From assembly GCA_947561395.2 (NCBI GenBank), contig OX387183.1:55597915-55661914 (forward strand): DNA of 64,000 bases. The letters are read 5' to 3'. A program made the translations under genes and the position numbers. This document shows, piece after piece, positions 47,218 to 61,329 of the stretch (its first letter is position 1; the number at the start of each line of letters is the position of its first letter). This DNA is from Buxus sempervirens (lineage: Eukaryota > Streptophyta > Magnoliopsida > Buxales > Buxaceae). Below the pieces are notes generated by a model. It saw only the letters and a list, made by a program, of their open reading frames with translations, was not told the origin of the DNA and did not search any database.

Positions 47218-48330
47218 ATTAGACTTCACTAACAATGAACAATACAATACAAAATTGCATAACGATGTCATCCGACAGGACATTTGTATTAATTAATGTA
47301 TGATTACTTGACTTGAACTTTGTAATTCCGTATATTTGCAGCATTGTAATTTTGATTAGACTAAAATGCATTATGTTCACTTTGAATCTCTCTCTGATGG
47401 GATGGGTTGATTGCCATCTACAATATGATTCTAGCTATAATCAAATCGTATAAATCAATCTTCAAGCTGGTTCTAGAAATATACTTGGACTATATTGTCT
47501 ATATCAAGACTCCTCAATAGCACCCTACAATAACATGTATAGGCTGTGAGCCATAAAAATTACAATATTTTTTTTATTTGTGGGGCCCACAACCCCATAT
47601 CTTGTGATATAATCTTGAAATGAATCATGATACACAGAAAAACTGAGATATAACTTCTTAAATGGGTTTGGGGTGGAAAACTAAAGTCTATCTTCAAGCT
47701 GGGTCAAGTCCTGGTTGGAATTCTTGATCTGAATTTTATGGGTTTGGGTTGGAATGTTATAAAGTCCAATGAACCTTTACTCAAAGCTAGCTAGCTACTT
47801 CATACTATAAACCTTAGAACGAATCTAATCCGACCTTGTTGATTTAATTTAGGTGGGCCAAACTAGCTGATTTTTGTGACAAATCTAATAAAACATGATT
47901 ACGACATATTAAAACTAGAATTGTCAAATTGGTTGAGTCAAGCTGTTTTCATATAGGCCGTAATATATATTGAAAATTTTATGCTCTACATATACCAAAC
48001 TTGCCCGTTATTGACCGGCTTGAGAAATATAAATTTAAATCCAGTGTGCCTCAATTTTGTTTAACTTGGTTTATGTTCTTCATAATATTACAGATATTAA
48101 AATAAAATATTACCAATATTATAATAATGGAGAGCATATGAGCAAATAATTTATGAAATTTATATTAAAGTTATACTTTTAATACAAATGACCCAATGGG
48201 TTAAAAAGTTCAGCCCTTTTATTTTGAGACTAAAGTGGGTTTCAATAGATATTTGTTTGTCATAAACCCCAGGTGAAATTTTTGGGCAGGTTAGGGTTGG
48301 TTTCGCCTGCGCATCGTCTACAGCGCCAGG
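47218..48330. other. Intergenic DNA, no gene seen
   Basis: AT-rich, without exon-like frames. A GGGGCCCACAACCCC motif near 47581 may belong to another decayed MITE. Confidence 0.4.
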
Positions 48331-48412
48331 TGTAAACAGCAACACACATCACTGTGGGGGGCCCCCCAAAAATGAATGGTGAGTCCCACTATAATGTATC
48401 TTGCTGTTTACA
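48331..48412. mobile_element. Tiny MITE, 82 bp
   Basis: The ends TGTAAACAGCAA (48331) and TTGCTGTTTACA (48401-48412) are perfect inverted repeats. The inner sequence (GGGGGGCCCCCC) is palindromic. No clear target duplication. Confidence 0.55.
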
Positions 48413-48477
48413 ACAATGTTATAGAGGATGAGAATCGGTTTGTTTCACAAGTATATATTCGACCAGGTTTGAGCTTT

Positions 48478-48655
48478 ATCGTCTACAGCAAATTTCCTGC
48501 AGTGTATCCTCAAGCAAGACACAAGGCATGTGGGTCCCACCAATAAAAAAAAATCTATGGCCTAAAAAATTATTAAAAAATATATGGCTTGTGTGACCCA
48601 CATGCATTGTGTCTTGCTTGAGGGTGTGTTGTAGGAAATTTGTTCCAGATGATAC
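48478..48655. mobile_element. Fold-back MITE, about 178 bp
   Basis: The arms of about 65 bases are inverted complements and include AAATTTCCT, CCTCAAGCAAGACACAA and GCATGTGGGTC, with outermost bases TATC and GATA. A related piece lies at 46780-46925. Confidence 0.7.
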
Positions 48656-50112
48656 AACCTCACCTAGGTTATATATTAATTCATAATCAAATTCGAGAAT
48701 CCTTTGCTTTACATGCAACCTTAAACAATGGTTAAAAAAAATGCAGATTTTTATATTTATGATCAAACGCTCCCTTACCAATTAAATATTTTTTTAGAAG
48801 CTACGTACACCAAATAATACCGTACAAGCAATCATAGTCATGCCCACAATTGTGCTATAAGCGATTTAGAGTTCACATCAAGGGCTACCAAAAATAAATA
48901 AATAAGTAATTTCTTTATAACGTTCACCTCAAGCATTATTAGTTGTTTTCCTATAGTTTACAGCTGATGCCTATACTATTATATAAATGTGCCTAGTTGG
49001 GTCAATGTGCCCATCCAGCCAACAAAAAAAGTATATACTATTATACAAATGGAAGTCAGAAGATTCTGGCCTAATATTTGGTTCTCATTATGCTCCTTTA
49101 AAAATTTAAAAGAAAGATATTTTCTCGACATGGTGAACATGACACGGTTGTGCTCTGAATTCTATAAAAAATGAAAATTAGTGCAATACTAACTTTGTCA
49201 TATGTCATTTCCTGATCATCACACTACATGGGGTTCTAACTCTGGCTTGTTTTACCAGTTGGCTTATTATGACTTTTATTAATTCCTTTATCTTTCCTTT
49301 CTCTTAGAAGATCTTTTAAGTTTCTATTCTTTCAAGTTCTTGTTGGACTTAAAATAATGATAAAAAGAAAGGAAGAAGAACAGTGCTAATAAGTCTACAA
49401 TACTTAAATATCAACAACCGCGCCCCAAGAATTCCAATCCCTAATGCATGACCAACTTCATAGATTTTCTTTTTTAATGCCTTAGAGAATTTTATTATAA
49501 TGGTGAAACATGCATTCTACACATACAGACATATATAAGAGAGAAAAATTTGTCACCCATTGTGTTGAATATTAACTATCCTAACCATGGATCTGATCCA
49601 CTGTGACCTGTAATCCCAATTCATTTCTCCTAAACCTTCAAAAGAAGATGCCCTATAATAATTCTTGGTGAGGATAAACATTAAAAGAAGACAACAGGTC
49701 CCAATCACCAAGTCTGCACCACATGTGCCTTGGCCTAGTACTGGACCATGTATATATGAGACATGTGGTTGACATATGCCATTGAATGATCTACACAAAC
49801 ATTAATAGACAGACCATGCAAATGCGCTTCAAGAACACTAGCATGGCATGTCGTGGAAAGGTTAATTGGTTACATCCCATGAATATTCTCTTATTTTTAC
49901 AAGATTTGCATTCAAAACCCTCTTGTCTATCAGTTGTGAAACATGCAGCGTGAACAGAAATTGGAAGACAGGAAAAAAAAAAAAGGAGAAGATTCACACA
50001 CGGATTTTAGTGATTCTGGCCGTTCAAAAAGGTAGTATGCCTACGTCCACTGTGTACGGTAAAATTTCTACTATATTTCAATTAGGGTTACATCAGAAGT
50101 CATATATTAGTA
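48656..50112. other. Intergenic DNA, no gene seen
   Basis: No splice-compatible coding pattern and no recognised protein in either strand; short open frames only. Confidence 0.4.
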
Positions 50113-50302
50113 CTAGCTAGGGGAATGAACGCGCTATGTGCGTAGCAAAAGAATTAGAAACAAAGAGCTTTGGTAGTTAGTTACTGATACTCATGGCTTA
50201 AAAAACCTACGTATTAGAATAAATTTGAAAAAAATATAGAAGGCATTTTAAGTATAAAACGTCATACAGAAAACAGGAGCTGGATTTATATAATAGTATA
50301 GA
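50113..50302 (-). mobile_element. 190-bp mini-Helitron
   Basis: On the minus strand it begins TCTATACTATTATATAAA at 50302 after an A, a classic plant Helitron 5' end. It finishes with CTAG at 50116-50113 before a T. A hairpin (plus strand CGCGC, TAT, GTGCG, near 50130-50142) lies just inside the 3' end. It has no coding capacity and must have been moved by another Helitron's enzyme. Confidence 0.72.
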
Positions 50303-53009
50303 TGAGCCACACTCCGACATTAATATCCAATGTAAACATTCTCCAAGGATATATAGGAGCTTTAATGGTGGTCCTCTACTTTTAACACCTCGTGTGTGCT
50401 TGCAGACCTGCAGTGATAAAAGAGAATGTTTAAAGTAGAAGGCTGCGCAACTATTAGACCAAATGCATGTCCAATGGACGAAGCAGAAAGAAGAAACTTT
50501 TTAATCTAAAGGGAAAAGTTAACTAGTAAGGGAGGGAAAGCCATCATTTCGGTAGATGAAAAGCAAAACCGAGTACTAAAAAAGCCAAAAGCATTTATGT
50601 TTGTCTATTCACTAGTGGGGGAGTTTCAACAGGTACCCTTTTCAAACAACACGACCTTTGTTCCCATTACAAGCTGATTGCTGATGATTCTTTAGTTTAG
50701 ATTCACCTTTAGACATATGGATAAGAAAATTTCTTAATTTAAGCCATTGAGTTTGGCTTTCCTACTGATGTAGAGAAAATTAAAATATTGCTGTACGTTG
50801 ATATTCTTCTTACTCCTCCATGTCTTCTTTTCTCCCTCCACCTTATCCTCTCTCTTGCTTTTCTCTGTTCCCATTTTAATTTTATTATCCTTGACTAGAC
50901 TTGGTTAGGTGAGCTCCTAAAGTAAGCTCAACCTAATACAACAATAGCAAAAAGCTTAGATACATCAAGATCTCATGAAGTCAATAAATCAAATGTATAT
51001 ATATAGTGCTTTGAAAGCGAATTTAACCTTAGCACAGCATATTTTATACGTAAGCAATTGATTAAACAAATGAGAACACTCATAATTGACTTAAAAAATG
51101 TACGAGGGTTTGAAGCATGCAGCAAGCACATAATCTTAAAATTCATGGGATATTCTATACATTAAGCTTTTGATTAAGAAAACGACGATACCAACAGACG
51201 CGCATTTGTATATGATTAGAAAGGAAGAAATTAAAGCTTTAAATTGTCTCCTCCCTCTGTACTTTTGTGCCAATTCTTCATTCTGATGTTTTCAATCATA
51301 AATATTTCCATTAGTCAAATTGATAGCTTGAAAATTTCTGTCCAATTTCATTCAAGGGGTTCATACTAAACCCCTTATGGTACTACAATCTCCTCCTACA
51401 TTACTGATTTTCCATGGCCCCACAAATTTTAATCACCGAAAGCACCTACAATTAAAACATGAATTGATGGTATTAAAATGAGAAGTTTTACGCGTCAAAT
51501 GTTCATAAAAGTGGTATCAGCTGGATAATGTTATCGAAAGGTTCTTGCGCGTTGAATTAGTTATAATTAATCATGATTATGAGGTATAGCTTCTTCTATA
51601 CGGGCATGTACTTTGCAGAATGCACGAGCATTTGGTCTAGAACGATTTACGATGAAGATAGTCAGGTGTACATGGGTCTATATGAATGTTCCATTGTGAA
51701 TTAAATCGGCGACATAAGTCTTCGATTTCGTCGTAAAGCCATAAACTAAGATTTGACTAATGAAGGAGGCAATTCAAATTATATATTCATCACTTTCTCT
51801 CTGAATGTTGATAATTTCATATCTTATATATATATTAAACCAAGCAAACCAATTCCATATTTTTGGAGAAAAGAGAGACCATTGTCTATGGAATCTTTGG
51901 AAAGACATAGAAGGCTTAAAAAATTGGGAAGAGCTGTAGACTTTGAATGCTACACAACATTAGGTCCAGACTCTCTCAATGTAGCAGCTTTACATGTGGC
52001 ATGGTCCGATTAATGGAGAAATTTCAACCGTTAAAGGGTCACATCTGAAAGACCTCTCACACCAAAACCCAACCTAATAACAGAAGATAAAAACCCTATA
52101 TCCAATGCATGCATCATCTTCTGGGGCTCCAAGAAACTTTTTGAATTAATTAATGAAAGTTGAACAAATCGATCTGACCCTCCAATCCTAATTAATGATC
52201 TGATCTCCTTGATAAGAACCACCTAGTAGAATGTTACTGAGCTTTGCCAATGGGTGAAATTAATCTAACTGGGGTTCCTAGCTAGATTTGACTTGTGGGA
52301 AATCAAATTCACTTGGTTTGGCGATGGATGAGGTTAGAAAATAGAACCCTAGATGGGATGCAGTTGGTCAAAATAGCATGTCCTATTCAAGATTAGAAAA
52401 TAAACATGTTGGGTGAGAGAGTCGGAGATTGTCTCGTCTTTCCAAGATATGGAGAGAAAAGTATGTTTTGGGGCATCAAAGAGACACGCCATTATATCTA
52501 TATCGAGTAGTGCCGACAGTCTGTTCTCACTTATCTTGAACACAAGTATATTGAGAGTCACATGGGATGCACATGATCTGAATTAACGCGTTTCATGGGA
52601 ACATCTGCCATCATTAACTACAGTAGAATGATGTCATTGTGTTAGTCAATTACATCGCTCATGATTCTGATCTCAATTGGACGATCGATGTTGTGGGTCT
52701 TTCCCCTTCAAGTGGGTCCAGCTTCTAAGTAATTAATTTTCTGAGTCTAAATCTAAGATGGGACGGTTATTATCGGTTTAGAACTTTAGATTCATCAGAG
52801 AGGGAAAGTCTTCCCGGTAGTTTGAAAGAAAGAAAGAAACAAAGAAACAAAGCAGCAAAGGAAAAGATAAAAAGGAGAACAAAATATAGGTCAAGAACCA
52901 GTTTGACAAGGCACCCATGAAACATCGTTTTAAAAAAGATAATATTAGGTGACCAGAAAGTTGTTTTAGATTCAAGAATTAGCATAAAATGGACTCGAAA
53001 CAAGGACAG
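50303..53009. other. Intergenic DNA downstream of the LBD gene
   Basis: AT-rich, no recognisable gene, RNA gene or complete transposon. Confidence 0.4.
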
Positions 53010-53035
53010 TTCTCTCTCTCTCTCTCTCTCTCTCT
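53010..53035. repeat. (TC)n microsatellite
   Basis: An uninterrupted TC run about 270 bases past the LBD stop codon. Confidence 0.95.
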
Positions 53036-53306
53036 AGTTTGAACTTTGAAGATTACATGGAGGCAAAAGCGCGCTATCAGCTTCATCCTATTCTTTTGCC
53101 ATTTCTTCAAAGATCTTAGGTACTAGACTGTTTATTCAAACAGTATCTGCTTTAATTCCTAGTGAAACAAGGTTTCTTAATCAAATATGATCAGTTGTAA
53201 GCATGTCACTTCAGACCCTCCTTCCTACTATTACACTTGACTTGGAGATTGGACCTGAAGTGAAATTCTCAGCGATCGACTTCTTTGACATTAATTCAAG
53301 AACTGA

Positions 53307-54091
53307 TCATGCCCACAGAGGTTCCCATGAGCCTAGACCATTTTCTTCGTTGAAGTTCGAATTAGTCTGGAAATTGTAAGGAGTAGTACTGGTCATGAAA
53401 TTATCCAGGGGCTGCTGCAGACTGGGTTCTTGACACTGCGCCACCTCCATGCAAATTAAGGCCATTAGGTTGGCTTGCTGTGACTGCACATTAACAAGCT
53501 CCGCTTGTGTCTTGGCCAATTGTGCCTGAAGCTCATTCACTTGCTTCTGAAGTTGGAAAATGGCCCCGGCACACCCGTAAACCGGGTCTCTAATCCTCGC
53601 ATTCGCTTCATAAACCATGCTACTCACGGCGTCGGCTCTTTGAGCCTCCGGTAACTCCTAATAAAACAAAAACAAATCCCATTAAACCTCCCAAAAATGG
53701 GGTGCCTACAACGCCTGCACTAAGCAATAATACATAAATCTGACGTAAATTATAACACCAACAAATTAAGCTACAAGTCCATTACCTGCAAGAACTTGAT
53801 GATATTGCTGGCACCAAACACCCGATGGGCGGTCGTGAACTTGAGTGGTTCGGTTGGCGGGAAGTACGGCGCCAGGACGCATTTCTCGACACACCGTCGA
53901 CGGAGGATCTTGCAAGCGGCGCAAGGGCTGACGACCACCGGAGGAGTAGGAGACAGCGGAACAGCAAGAGAAGATTGAGAAGGAGGAGAAGATGAGCGTG
54001 GTGAAAGAGAGAGAGGAGAGGATGAAGTAGGCGTAAATGTAATTGGGGTTGCACTGGTGTTGCTGTTCTCACTTGAGTCCATCTTAGTCAT
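53307..54091 (-). CDS. LBD1: LOB-domain transcription factor, LBD1/LBD11 group (two exons)
   Basis: Exon 1 is 54091-53786 and exon 2 is 53657-53307, with a 128-base GT-AG intron at the conserved place (KFLQ, then ELPEAQR); 218 residues. The zinc block is C57, C60, C67, C71 (CX2CX6CX3C, in SPCAACKILRRRC). The GAS block runs from FGASNIIKF to DPVYGCAGAI, and the coiled-coil LX6LX3LX6L is at L138, L145, L149, L156, which makes it class I. The first 55 residues are Ser/Pro-rich. Start choice: the frame is open to 54256, but a TATA box at 54201-54210 puts transcription below that, so I use ATG 54091 (54082 is also possible). LBD1-type factors are nuclear DNA-binding proteins linked to cambium and organ-boundary growth in known plants. 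The exact orthologue (LBD1 or LBD11) is not settled. Confidence 0.92.
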
Positions 54092-54200
54092 GCTTGAGAG
54101 AGGGTGAGAATTAGAGAGCCGTACCAAATGGTGGTGAGGACTCAGTGAGAACCGAGAGAGCGCGAAGGGAAAGATGGTGAGATAGATTGGGTGGGAGAGA

Positions 54201-54210
54201 TTAATAAATA
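54201..54210 (-). promoter_or_regulatory. TATA box of the LBD gene
   Basis: The minus strand reads CTATTTATTAATC, about 110 bases before ATG 54091. It is followed by a pyrimidine-rich leader. It excludes the upstream ATG at 54256 as the main start. Confidence 0.55.
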
Positions 54211-54256
54211 GGGAGAGCAAGAGAAAGCCTACGAAGACTGCGTCATGTGACATCAT

Positions 54257-57200
54257 CGTTGAAAATTTTGTCGTTAAGGTGGCTGCGGCGATCTCCCCGT
54301 TCCGTCGAAAAGTCCGTTTCCGTTAGGTTCGTGATTCTTGATTTCTTGGCATTTTGTTTGAAAACTTGGCAAGTATGAATCCTATTCAAGTTTTCTTTTA
54401 CTGTACAAATAGTTACAGCGGAGAAGAATTATAGCATGACAAAAGAGAACCTTCGTAATGGTGAAAAAATGGAGATAAAACTGGTTGATTAATTAAAAGC
54501 AACTTCGTGATCGATCTTAAAACCCCTTTTAACCCCCCCCAAAAAAAAAATTTGCTTTTGAGCTTTGAGTTTTTAACAAACTCGATCGTTCTTGGGTGAA
54601 AATACTAAAACTATTATCAACTTAGTCTGTCTTCGGATTTTGGACGTATTACAATAATTTTCAACGAGAAAAGTCATAATTGGATGAATAGAAAGATTAT
54701 TTTTGAGGCTTTCGTCCATCTTTCCAATTAAAGATCTTTCTTCTCTCTCTCTCTCTCTCTCATAAACACAATTCTCCACGAGTTAACTCGGATTCTACTA
54801 AATTAAACCCCAATCCCCACTTGAGAAGCCCTGCAACGAGCGGCCCAACTCAGTGAGTAGACTCAACTCATTTTGAATGTTCCCATATATTTATTTTTGA
54901 CATTCTTCCTTGAACAGGACTTGAGCCGCGAGTCACCATCTAAACTCGAACCATTGAGCACTCCCTTCTGACCATCTAAACAACAAACCAATGAACAGCA
55001 AATAAGTTCCCGAGTTGACTCGTGAGTCACCATGTAAAGCTCGACCAACTGATCATTTTCTCTTTTTCTCTCTCTTTCTCTCCCAATATTGTTGGACCCA
55101 AAAGTCCATGCATGGTTGAAGAACTACTGAAAATCTCCAACTCCTCCCATTAATTTAGCTGGAGCTCGATCCACCTGTCCACACACTTTCCATCTACAGG
55201 GACTGGTCCCTGGGTTTGCAACTTTGCATTCTAATGGTGAGTAATGGGATTTGTTGGCGACGTTGAGACAGTGCAACTTTCCCACCACCTTATTAAAATG
55301 AATAACATTAGCGTGGCATTTAAATGACAGTAACACGTGTATTAGAAGAGAGACTAGAGATAAAAAGTTAGGGTTCTTGGGCCCAGAGTGTAGGAAGGGT
55401 TGGTCTGCCTCGTTGAGCACGTGAAAGGGAAACCATTCAATCTCTTTAGGAGTCACTAACTCAAATAATTAACTTAGATTAATGAAAGCTTCCATTTACG
55501 GTTGTCACCTTCAAAGCTTATATTCCTCATAGAGAGTGTTTTATTTTCTAAGCCAAGTACCCCATTTTCCTCTCCTTAGAAAAACTTGAGCTTGAACAAC
55601 AGGGTTTTGTGGTGGAAGTAGTTGGAAACTTGTTCTCCCCCACTTCCCTCTCAGTCTATAGAGAGAGACAGTCGACGGAGAGAAGAGAGAGAGAGAGAGA
55701 GAGTCTTTTCCGTGTGGACCTAAGCGCAACACTTTTCAACTCTAAAGTTTACTATATGATTCAACAATAATGACGTATAAATATTAGATTTTTTTTATTG
55801 GCCTCGTGAGGAATGCTTCTGTTTTATTTAATTTTTATTAGATTAATATAATGGGAAATAGGACATTAACCATAATCTCATATGATTATGTCCTAAATGC
55901 GGTACGGACAATGATTTGATTTATGTAATGCTAGCTTATGATCGATGCAGTAAATAAGAAAATACATACATGGAGATAAATCTTATTAACATAAATTGTG
56001 ATTACAGTATGCATATATATATTATAGCATATTAATTTCACTAGTTAAACATCAAAAGCTTTCTGGAAACTAGTTTAAGGATGCGTTTGGGATTGCTTAA
56101 TTAATCATCTAATTTCGACTTATAACTTATTAAAGCAATAAAAAAATGCTATTAATTCAGATCGTATTAGACAATGTTTAATTAGAACCCTTTTAATTAT
56201 AAATGTATGTTTTGATCAAATTTCGTTCGAAAAATTAGGGGAAAAGAATGCTAGCTAGCTAGAACCATCTAGATCTTACCCAAAAAAAAGCCGTCTAGAT
56301 ATGAAATATAAGAACAAAAATTAGGATTCATAGCTAATTATAAAATTATGCTTTGAACCATCTTAATTTGTATATTTTGTATTAAGGAATATATATATTA
56401 AACATATAAAAGTTCGCCCCTACTATCAGCTTGAACTTTTAATAGGAATGGTGTTTTACAGTTTGAACATGCAATCCTCCTATCCATCTATTTCTTGACT
56501 AATTATTGAAAGGTAGGCTGTGCACTCAATCAATGAGCAGCTAGCTCATGCTTTTAATTGCAAAGGGCTTTGACTCTTTTAGTTAGCCATGCACTACATG
56601 GCAGCATCAGAATGGTGTAAGATCATATATATGGTTATGATCATTTAATTCAGTCAAAATTAAGCTGCAAATTTTGCTGTACACCTTAAATAGGGAGTCC
56701 CCGCCCATTATGTATATATGCAATCGACCAGGCCCCATGGAGATCAAAACATGCAAACAGTTTCTAACCTTAACAACCCTTTCATCAATTAATGAAACCG
56801 AATCAACAAAGTTGTACAGTGTCATTAATGCTTGTCACTACAGAGTCTGCAAAAATCAAAGGAGGGTGATGACATTTCCCACATAGGATATCACTTGTAG
56901 CATTCACAAATTAAAGCCCCTCAAATGAGGCCCACACGGCATGGCTAGCTGATCAGTCGGTCTTCTTTCAAGCGCTTTCCCACTCAGATCGCTGGATATA
57001 GCTACCACACGGTTACAGCTCAAGGGGTAGAACCTTTCTTTCCCTTCTTTTTTCTTTTTCTTTCTTTGTGACTCCAACGTCTATATCTTAGATTCTAAGT
57101 CATGAAATATGACGACTTGTTTTACATTTCAAAAAACAATAAGAAAAAGGTCACTTTGTATCATTTTACTTGGTCCTTTGCAAGAAAATTTGGTTGTTCG

Positions 57201-59992
57201 GTATTATTTTATGTGTCAATGAAGATAGGTTGGAAGCCACTACTCCTTAACCAACCCAAATGAAATGGGGCTGGTCAGATTGCATTTTTATAGGCCTTTA
57301 TGTGGCAAGGGTTTCATACTAAGAGACTTTTGTGTTGTGGGTATTTGAAATTAGAGGATGGGGAGTTCATACGTAAGTCACAGTACTGGTTGGGCATAAA
57401 GGAGACATTATTTTAGTGCTTATATTTTAGTTCAATCTTGTTTGGACAAACTTTACCTCAGAAATCAACTATAAATACAAAATGGTAGGTTTTCTTTCCC
57501 TTCACAAGTCGAGATTAATTCTCTAGTAGTTGAGTGAGTGGTATATAGGTTTGGCTTTTGTTTGACTTCTTTAACTGCAAATATAAAGAAATTATCTTTG
57601 GGATCCTTTAAGAATTTAAAGAGAGATTTTATATGAGCCATCTCTATCCATAGTGGTCTTAAGGGGGTCATATGTATGGTCTTTAGGCACCCAGCAGAAG
57701 GCCCCTGATTAAGCAACCATTTCACACACAATCCACCATTTAGACCCTGAAAGAAGTAAAAAAATCTTCATATAATTAAGGGATCGATAATTACACTTAC
57801 ACCCTTTGCGGCTGTCACTTATGCACGTAGACCTCTTGATATTTTGAAAATGCCAAAAACCTCACTTGCAATATGCACAAATGATCATAAAGCGCACAGT
57901 TGATACAACTAAAATTAGGAAACCCAAAAAAAGAAAAAGAAAAAGAAACCCACAAGTGCACCCGATGGCTCTTCATGATTTGAAACCTTCATATAATTTT
58001 CTCATTCATCACTTATTCAATTTGGTAATCTGTTCTTAATAAAGCGCATAGCAAAAAAATGCTCTCTCAACACTAACCATGGCAATGGAGAATGCTTAGG
58101 CTAAGATTGGACGTTAGACGAACACCCCATCAAACTTCTATAAGCATGTAGTTTGATGAGTAGACCATTGTTAAGAAATGGCTTAGACCGATCAATTGTG
58201 AGAATTGAGGTAATGGATGGATATTTTAAAATTTTCCGAGGGGGAAAATTTTATTTAAAAAATATACTTCTAGATCGATATGGGTTCGTGGACTATATCA
58301 TTGGTGTTTCTGTCAACAGGGAGTACTATATTTCATCCATCTATATCATGTTCCTTTAGCTAGAAAGAAATCTTTCTCTTGTCTACGTTGGATCCTTTGC
58401 CCATACGCCACTCGCGCTTAGGTCATGTATAAAACAAATAAGACTTTATCATTCCTAATACTTCTTGATAGCTCCAAGAATTTAAGCAGAAAAAATCTAC
58501 TAGACCCATTTTTTTTCCATCGCCAGGAAACTTTGCACCCTTTGTTCACACGAACTTGGATTGCAAGGTTCGTGAAAAGGACCGATCTCTCTTTCCTGGA
58601 AGCTGGCCAAGACTCCTGTTTTTCATCCAAGAATCATAACAGAAGAAGCCAAGGAAGAAGAAGAATTACAGCTGGACCCACCATTTAGTAAGTCAGTAGA
58701 AGAAGCATTGCCAATATGGGTTCAATAGAACCAACATTTGCATGTGAACATTGCGGCAGGGTCAATAGACCCAACATTTCGGAAGCCCGTACGAGAACCG
58801 GCATTACCAAAGAAGTGTCAATGGACCCAAAGTAAGTCATCAGTCCTCATATAGACTTAAGGTGAACCATAGACACTTGGGGTTCTTTTAAGTCCTGGTG
58901 CAGGTCCCTGGATATGATCTGTAATGGGATTGAATCAGGTCAATACCCAATTTGGAACTCGAATGATATAAAAGGGATAGATACATCATGTAGACTTTGT
59001 AGTCAATTTGTCTTTGCACAGCTAAACCCACATACATCATGTACCTATAAGATGAAAGTGAACCAATGTAGCTACACAGGTAATTGGGAGACTAGAAAGC
59101 AGAGTCTGTTCTTGCTTTCTCACATACCTCCAATGTCAAGTTCGCGTATGTTGTGCGCAGGCTGTGCTCGTAGGCAGAGTACGCCGTCCTCTTGCTCCTG
59201 CATGCATGTTGATAGAGATGTAAATGAAGAATTGACCCGAGTTTGATAGAGGAACCAGTGTGTTTACATTCACACCAGAAGACACTTAAAAGCAAGTAAT
59301 ACAGAAAGAGAATTAGTAGGAAAGGAAGAAAATACAGTTGAAACTGCTATAAAAGATGAAAATGAAGGCAGGGGTACGGAACCATTTTAATGGCTACAAA
59401 GCTAACAGCAACATATTATGAGACAAAGGAGGTCAGTGTCTTCTTGCTGGGTTGACTAATTGCAGTGAGATGGAATTGGGCACCCCTTGTTTTGCTCATT
59501 CTACCACCATTGTCTTTTTCTTCCCTTCTATTTTCTGTTTTCCTCTGTTTGTATCCTTGTGAAGACAGCTTCAAAGCAATTAACGACATTTAACCACAAG
59601 GAAGAAATTGCCACATAATGCTCCAATGAGCCAAAAGAGGTGTACCCAAGTTGCAACCTAAATAAATTATGGAAAGTGGCTTTTGGATAATGAAAATAGT
59701 TGGCTTTTAAGTATTATCATGTTTGCTTCTAAGAATTTTATGTCAAGGGTTGCATCACCAGTGGGATGAATACTACTAACTTTGAGTGGTGAATCTCATT
59801 CCCAGTTAGTGGAATGAGTTCACTTTGATTGACAGTAGTTTGGTTAAGTGAGTGCCTTGTACGTTTAAAATTTTATTCTATCACATCATATTTTAGAAAA
59901 CGGATAGTGAGGTAGACCTCCACTTTCCTTACATCCATACACATTCAGGATGTAGGAATAATCTTGTTTCTTGCCATCTCCTGCATTCTCGC
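54257..59992. other. Intergenic DNA between the LBD gene and a hAT-like element
   Basis: Contains CT/GA microsatellites (about 54740-54760, 55065-55082 and 55677-55702) and AT-rich sequence. Open frames such as 55124-55456 (minus) and 58914-59246 (plus) have no family signature and no exon context. The LBD upstream regulatory region must lie in the first part. Confidence 0.4.
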
Positions 59993-60834
59993 TAGAGGTG
60001 TAAGTAAGGTGGGTTGGGTCGGGTTATGAGAGTTCGGGCTCAACCCAATCTAGGATTTACTAACCCAAACTCGTTGTTGACCCGCCCTAACCCAAACTCA
60101 CTAAACCCAAACCCAACCCAAACATTATTGTTTGAGTTCGGGCTGGGTTCGGGTTGGCCCAAACAAAATGTAAGAATTTGAATTTTTTCAATTTTTGTTA
60201 TAATTACAAAATGTTGGGATATCATTCATTAAATTGTCTATCAACATGCTTTTATGTTTTTTTGTTATAAATGCAAATGTCACAAATTCTTTTTGATTTG
60301 TCCTTTGAATTTGGGGAAAAAAACACTTAATTAATTTATTTCTTTAAAAATTTTAAAATATAATACTAGCTCACTATATTTGTGGTTTTGTGCAATCTTT
60401 CTTGTAGAGTATGTGCTCTCAAATATCACATTCATTGTAACATATATATATGTATGTGAGTATAAAAATATTTATTTAACAAAAATTCATAAACTTATTA
60501 TCACATGTTAATAAAATTATGTTTAATAGTTGATTGTATAAATATAATGACAATATAAAAAGAAAAGAAAACAATGATACATATACATGCAAATAAATTT
60601 TCACTTATATATATATATTTGGTGGAGTTTTATACATATATCTATATGAGAGCGTGTACATAAAGTCAACATTAACTTCGGGTTTTTCGGGTTATATAGC
60701 TTGAACCCAAACCCAACCCAAACTCAATTTCGGGTTAGAAATGAAACCTAACCCAAACTCAATGCTCACTTCGAGCTCTTATTCGGGCTGGGTTGGGCGG
60801 GCTTTGGGTGGTCCGGACTAGATTTACAGCTCTA
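59993..60834. mobile_element. hAT-like MITE, 842 bp
   Basis: The ends TAGAGGTGTAAGTAAGG and (inward from the right) TAGAGCTGTAAATCTAG are imperfect inverted repeats. The flanks ATTCTCGC (59985-59992) and ATTCTCCC (60835-60842) are an 8-base duplication with one mismatch. Subterminal parts are rich in GGGTTGGGTCGGGTT and AACCCAAACCC. No coding sequence. Confidence 0.75.
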
Positions 60835-60842
60835 ATTCTCCC

Positions 60843-61329
60843 ACCATCCAAATGCAGCCTTAGCTGACACATTAACCATCTCATAGTGAATCATTAGATT
60901 TTGTTATTTAGCTTACACTCTCTTTCTAAAAGTTCACTTCACACAAATGGACCTTTTTGATCAGCTGCTTGAGCCTAAGATGTACATATGTATCTAGGGA
61001 AGATAAAGATAAACATGCAAAGATGTGAAAAGAGGATTTCAAACATGATAGGAATTAGAATTGAGGATGACCATCTGAAGGCTTTATCTGCCTCACTGAT
61101 TCGCACATTCAATACCATTCCTGTGTAATCCAGTCTACTCTCTATTTGGGGTGTAACCTGAAATGATTGACCATCTATTCCTTTTTTTTTTTTTTATCAG
61201 TAACCATTAACCACCTATTTCCCACCTATGCAATGTTTCATGAAATGGTAAACATGGAAAGAAAGGGAACAAGTTAGTTCTGATTAATAACTTCAAAACT
61301 GTATTTCTATCCATCAGCTTGAAAGTCAC
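60843..61329. other. Intergenic DNA beyond the CARB 3' end
   Basis: No gene; contains a T run near 61182-61195. Confidence 0.45.

Noticed and set aside
54092-54256. Upstream extension of the LBD protein to the ATG at 54256
   Set aside because: A TATA box at 54201-54210 lies inside the extension, and the added residues (hydrophobic, then basic) are not seen in LBD proteins.
55124-55456. 110-residue frame upstream of the LBD gene as a coding gene
   Set aside because: No domain, no exon context and composition like the surrounding intergenic DNA.
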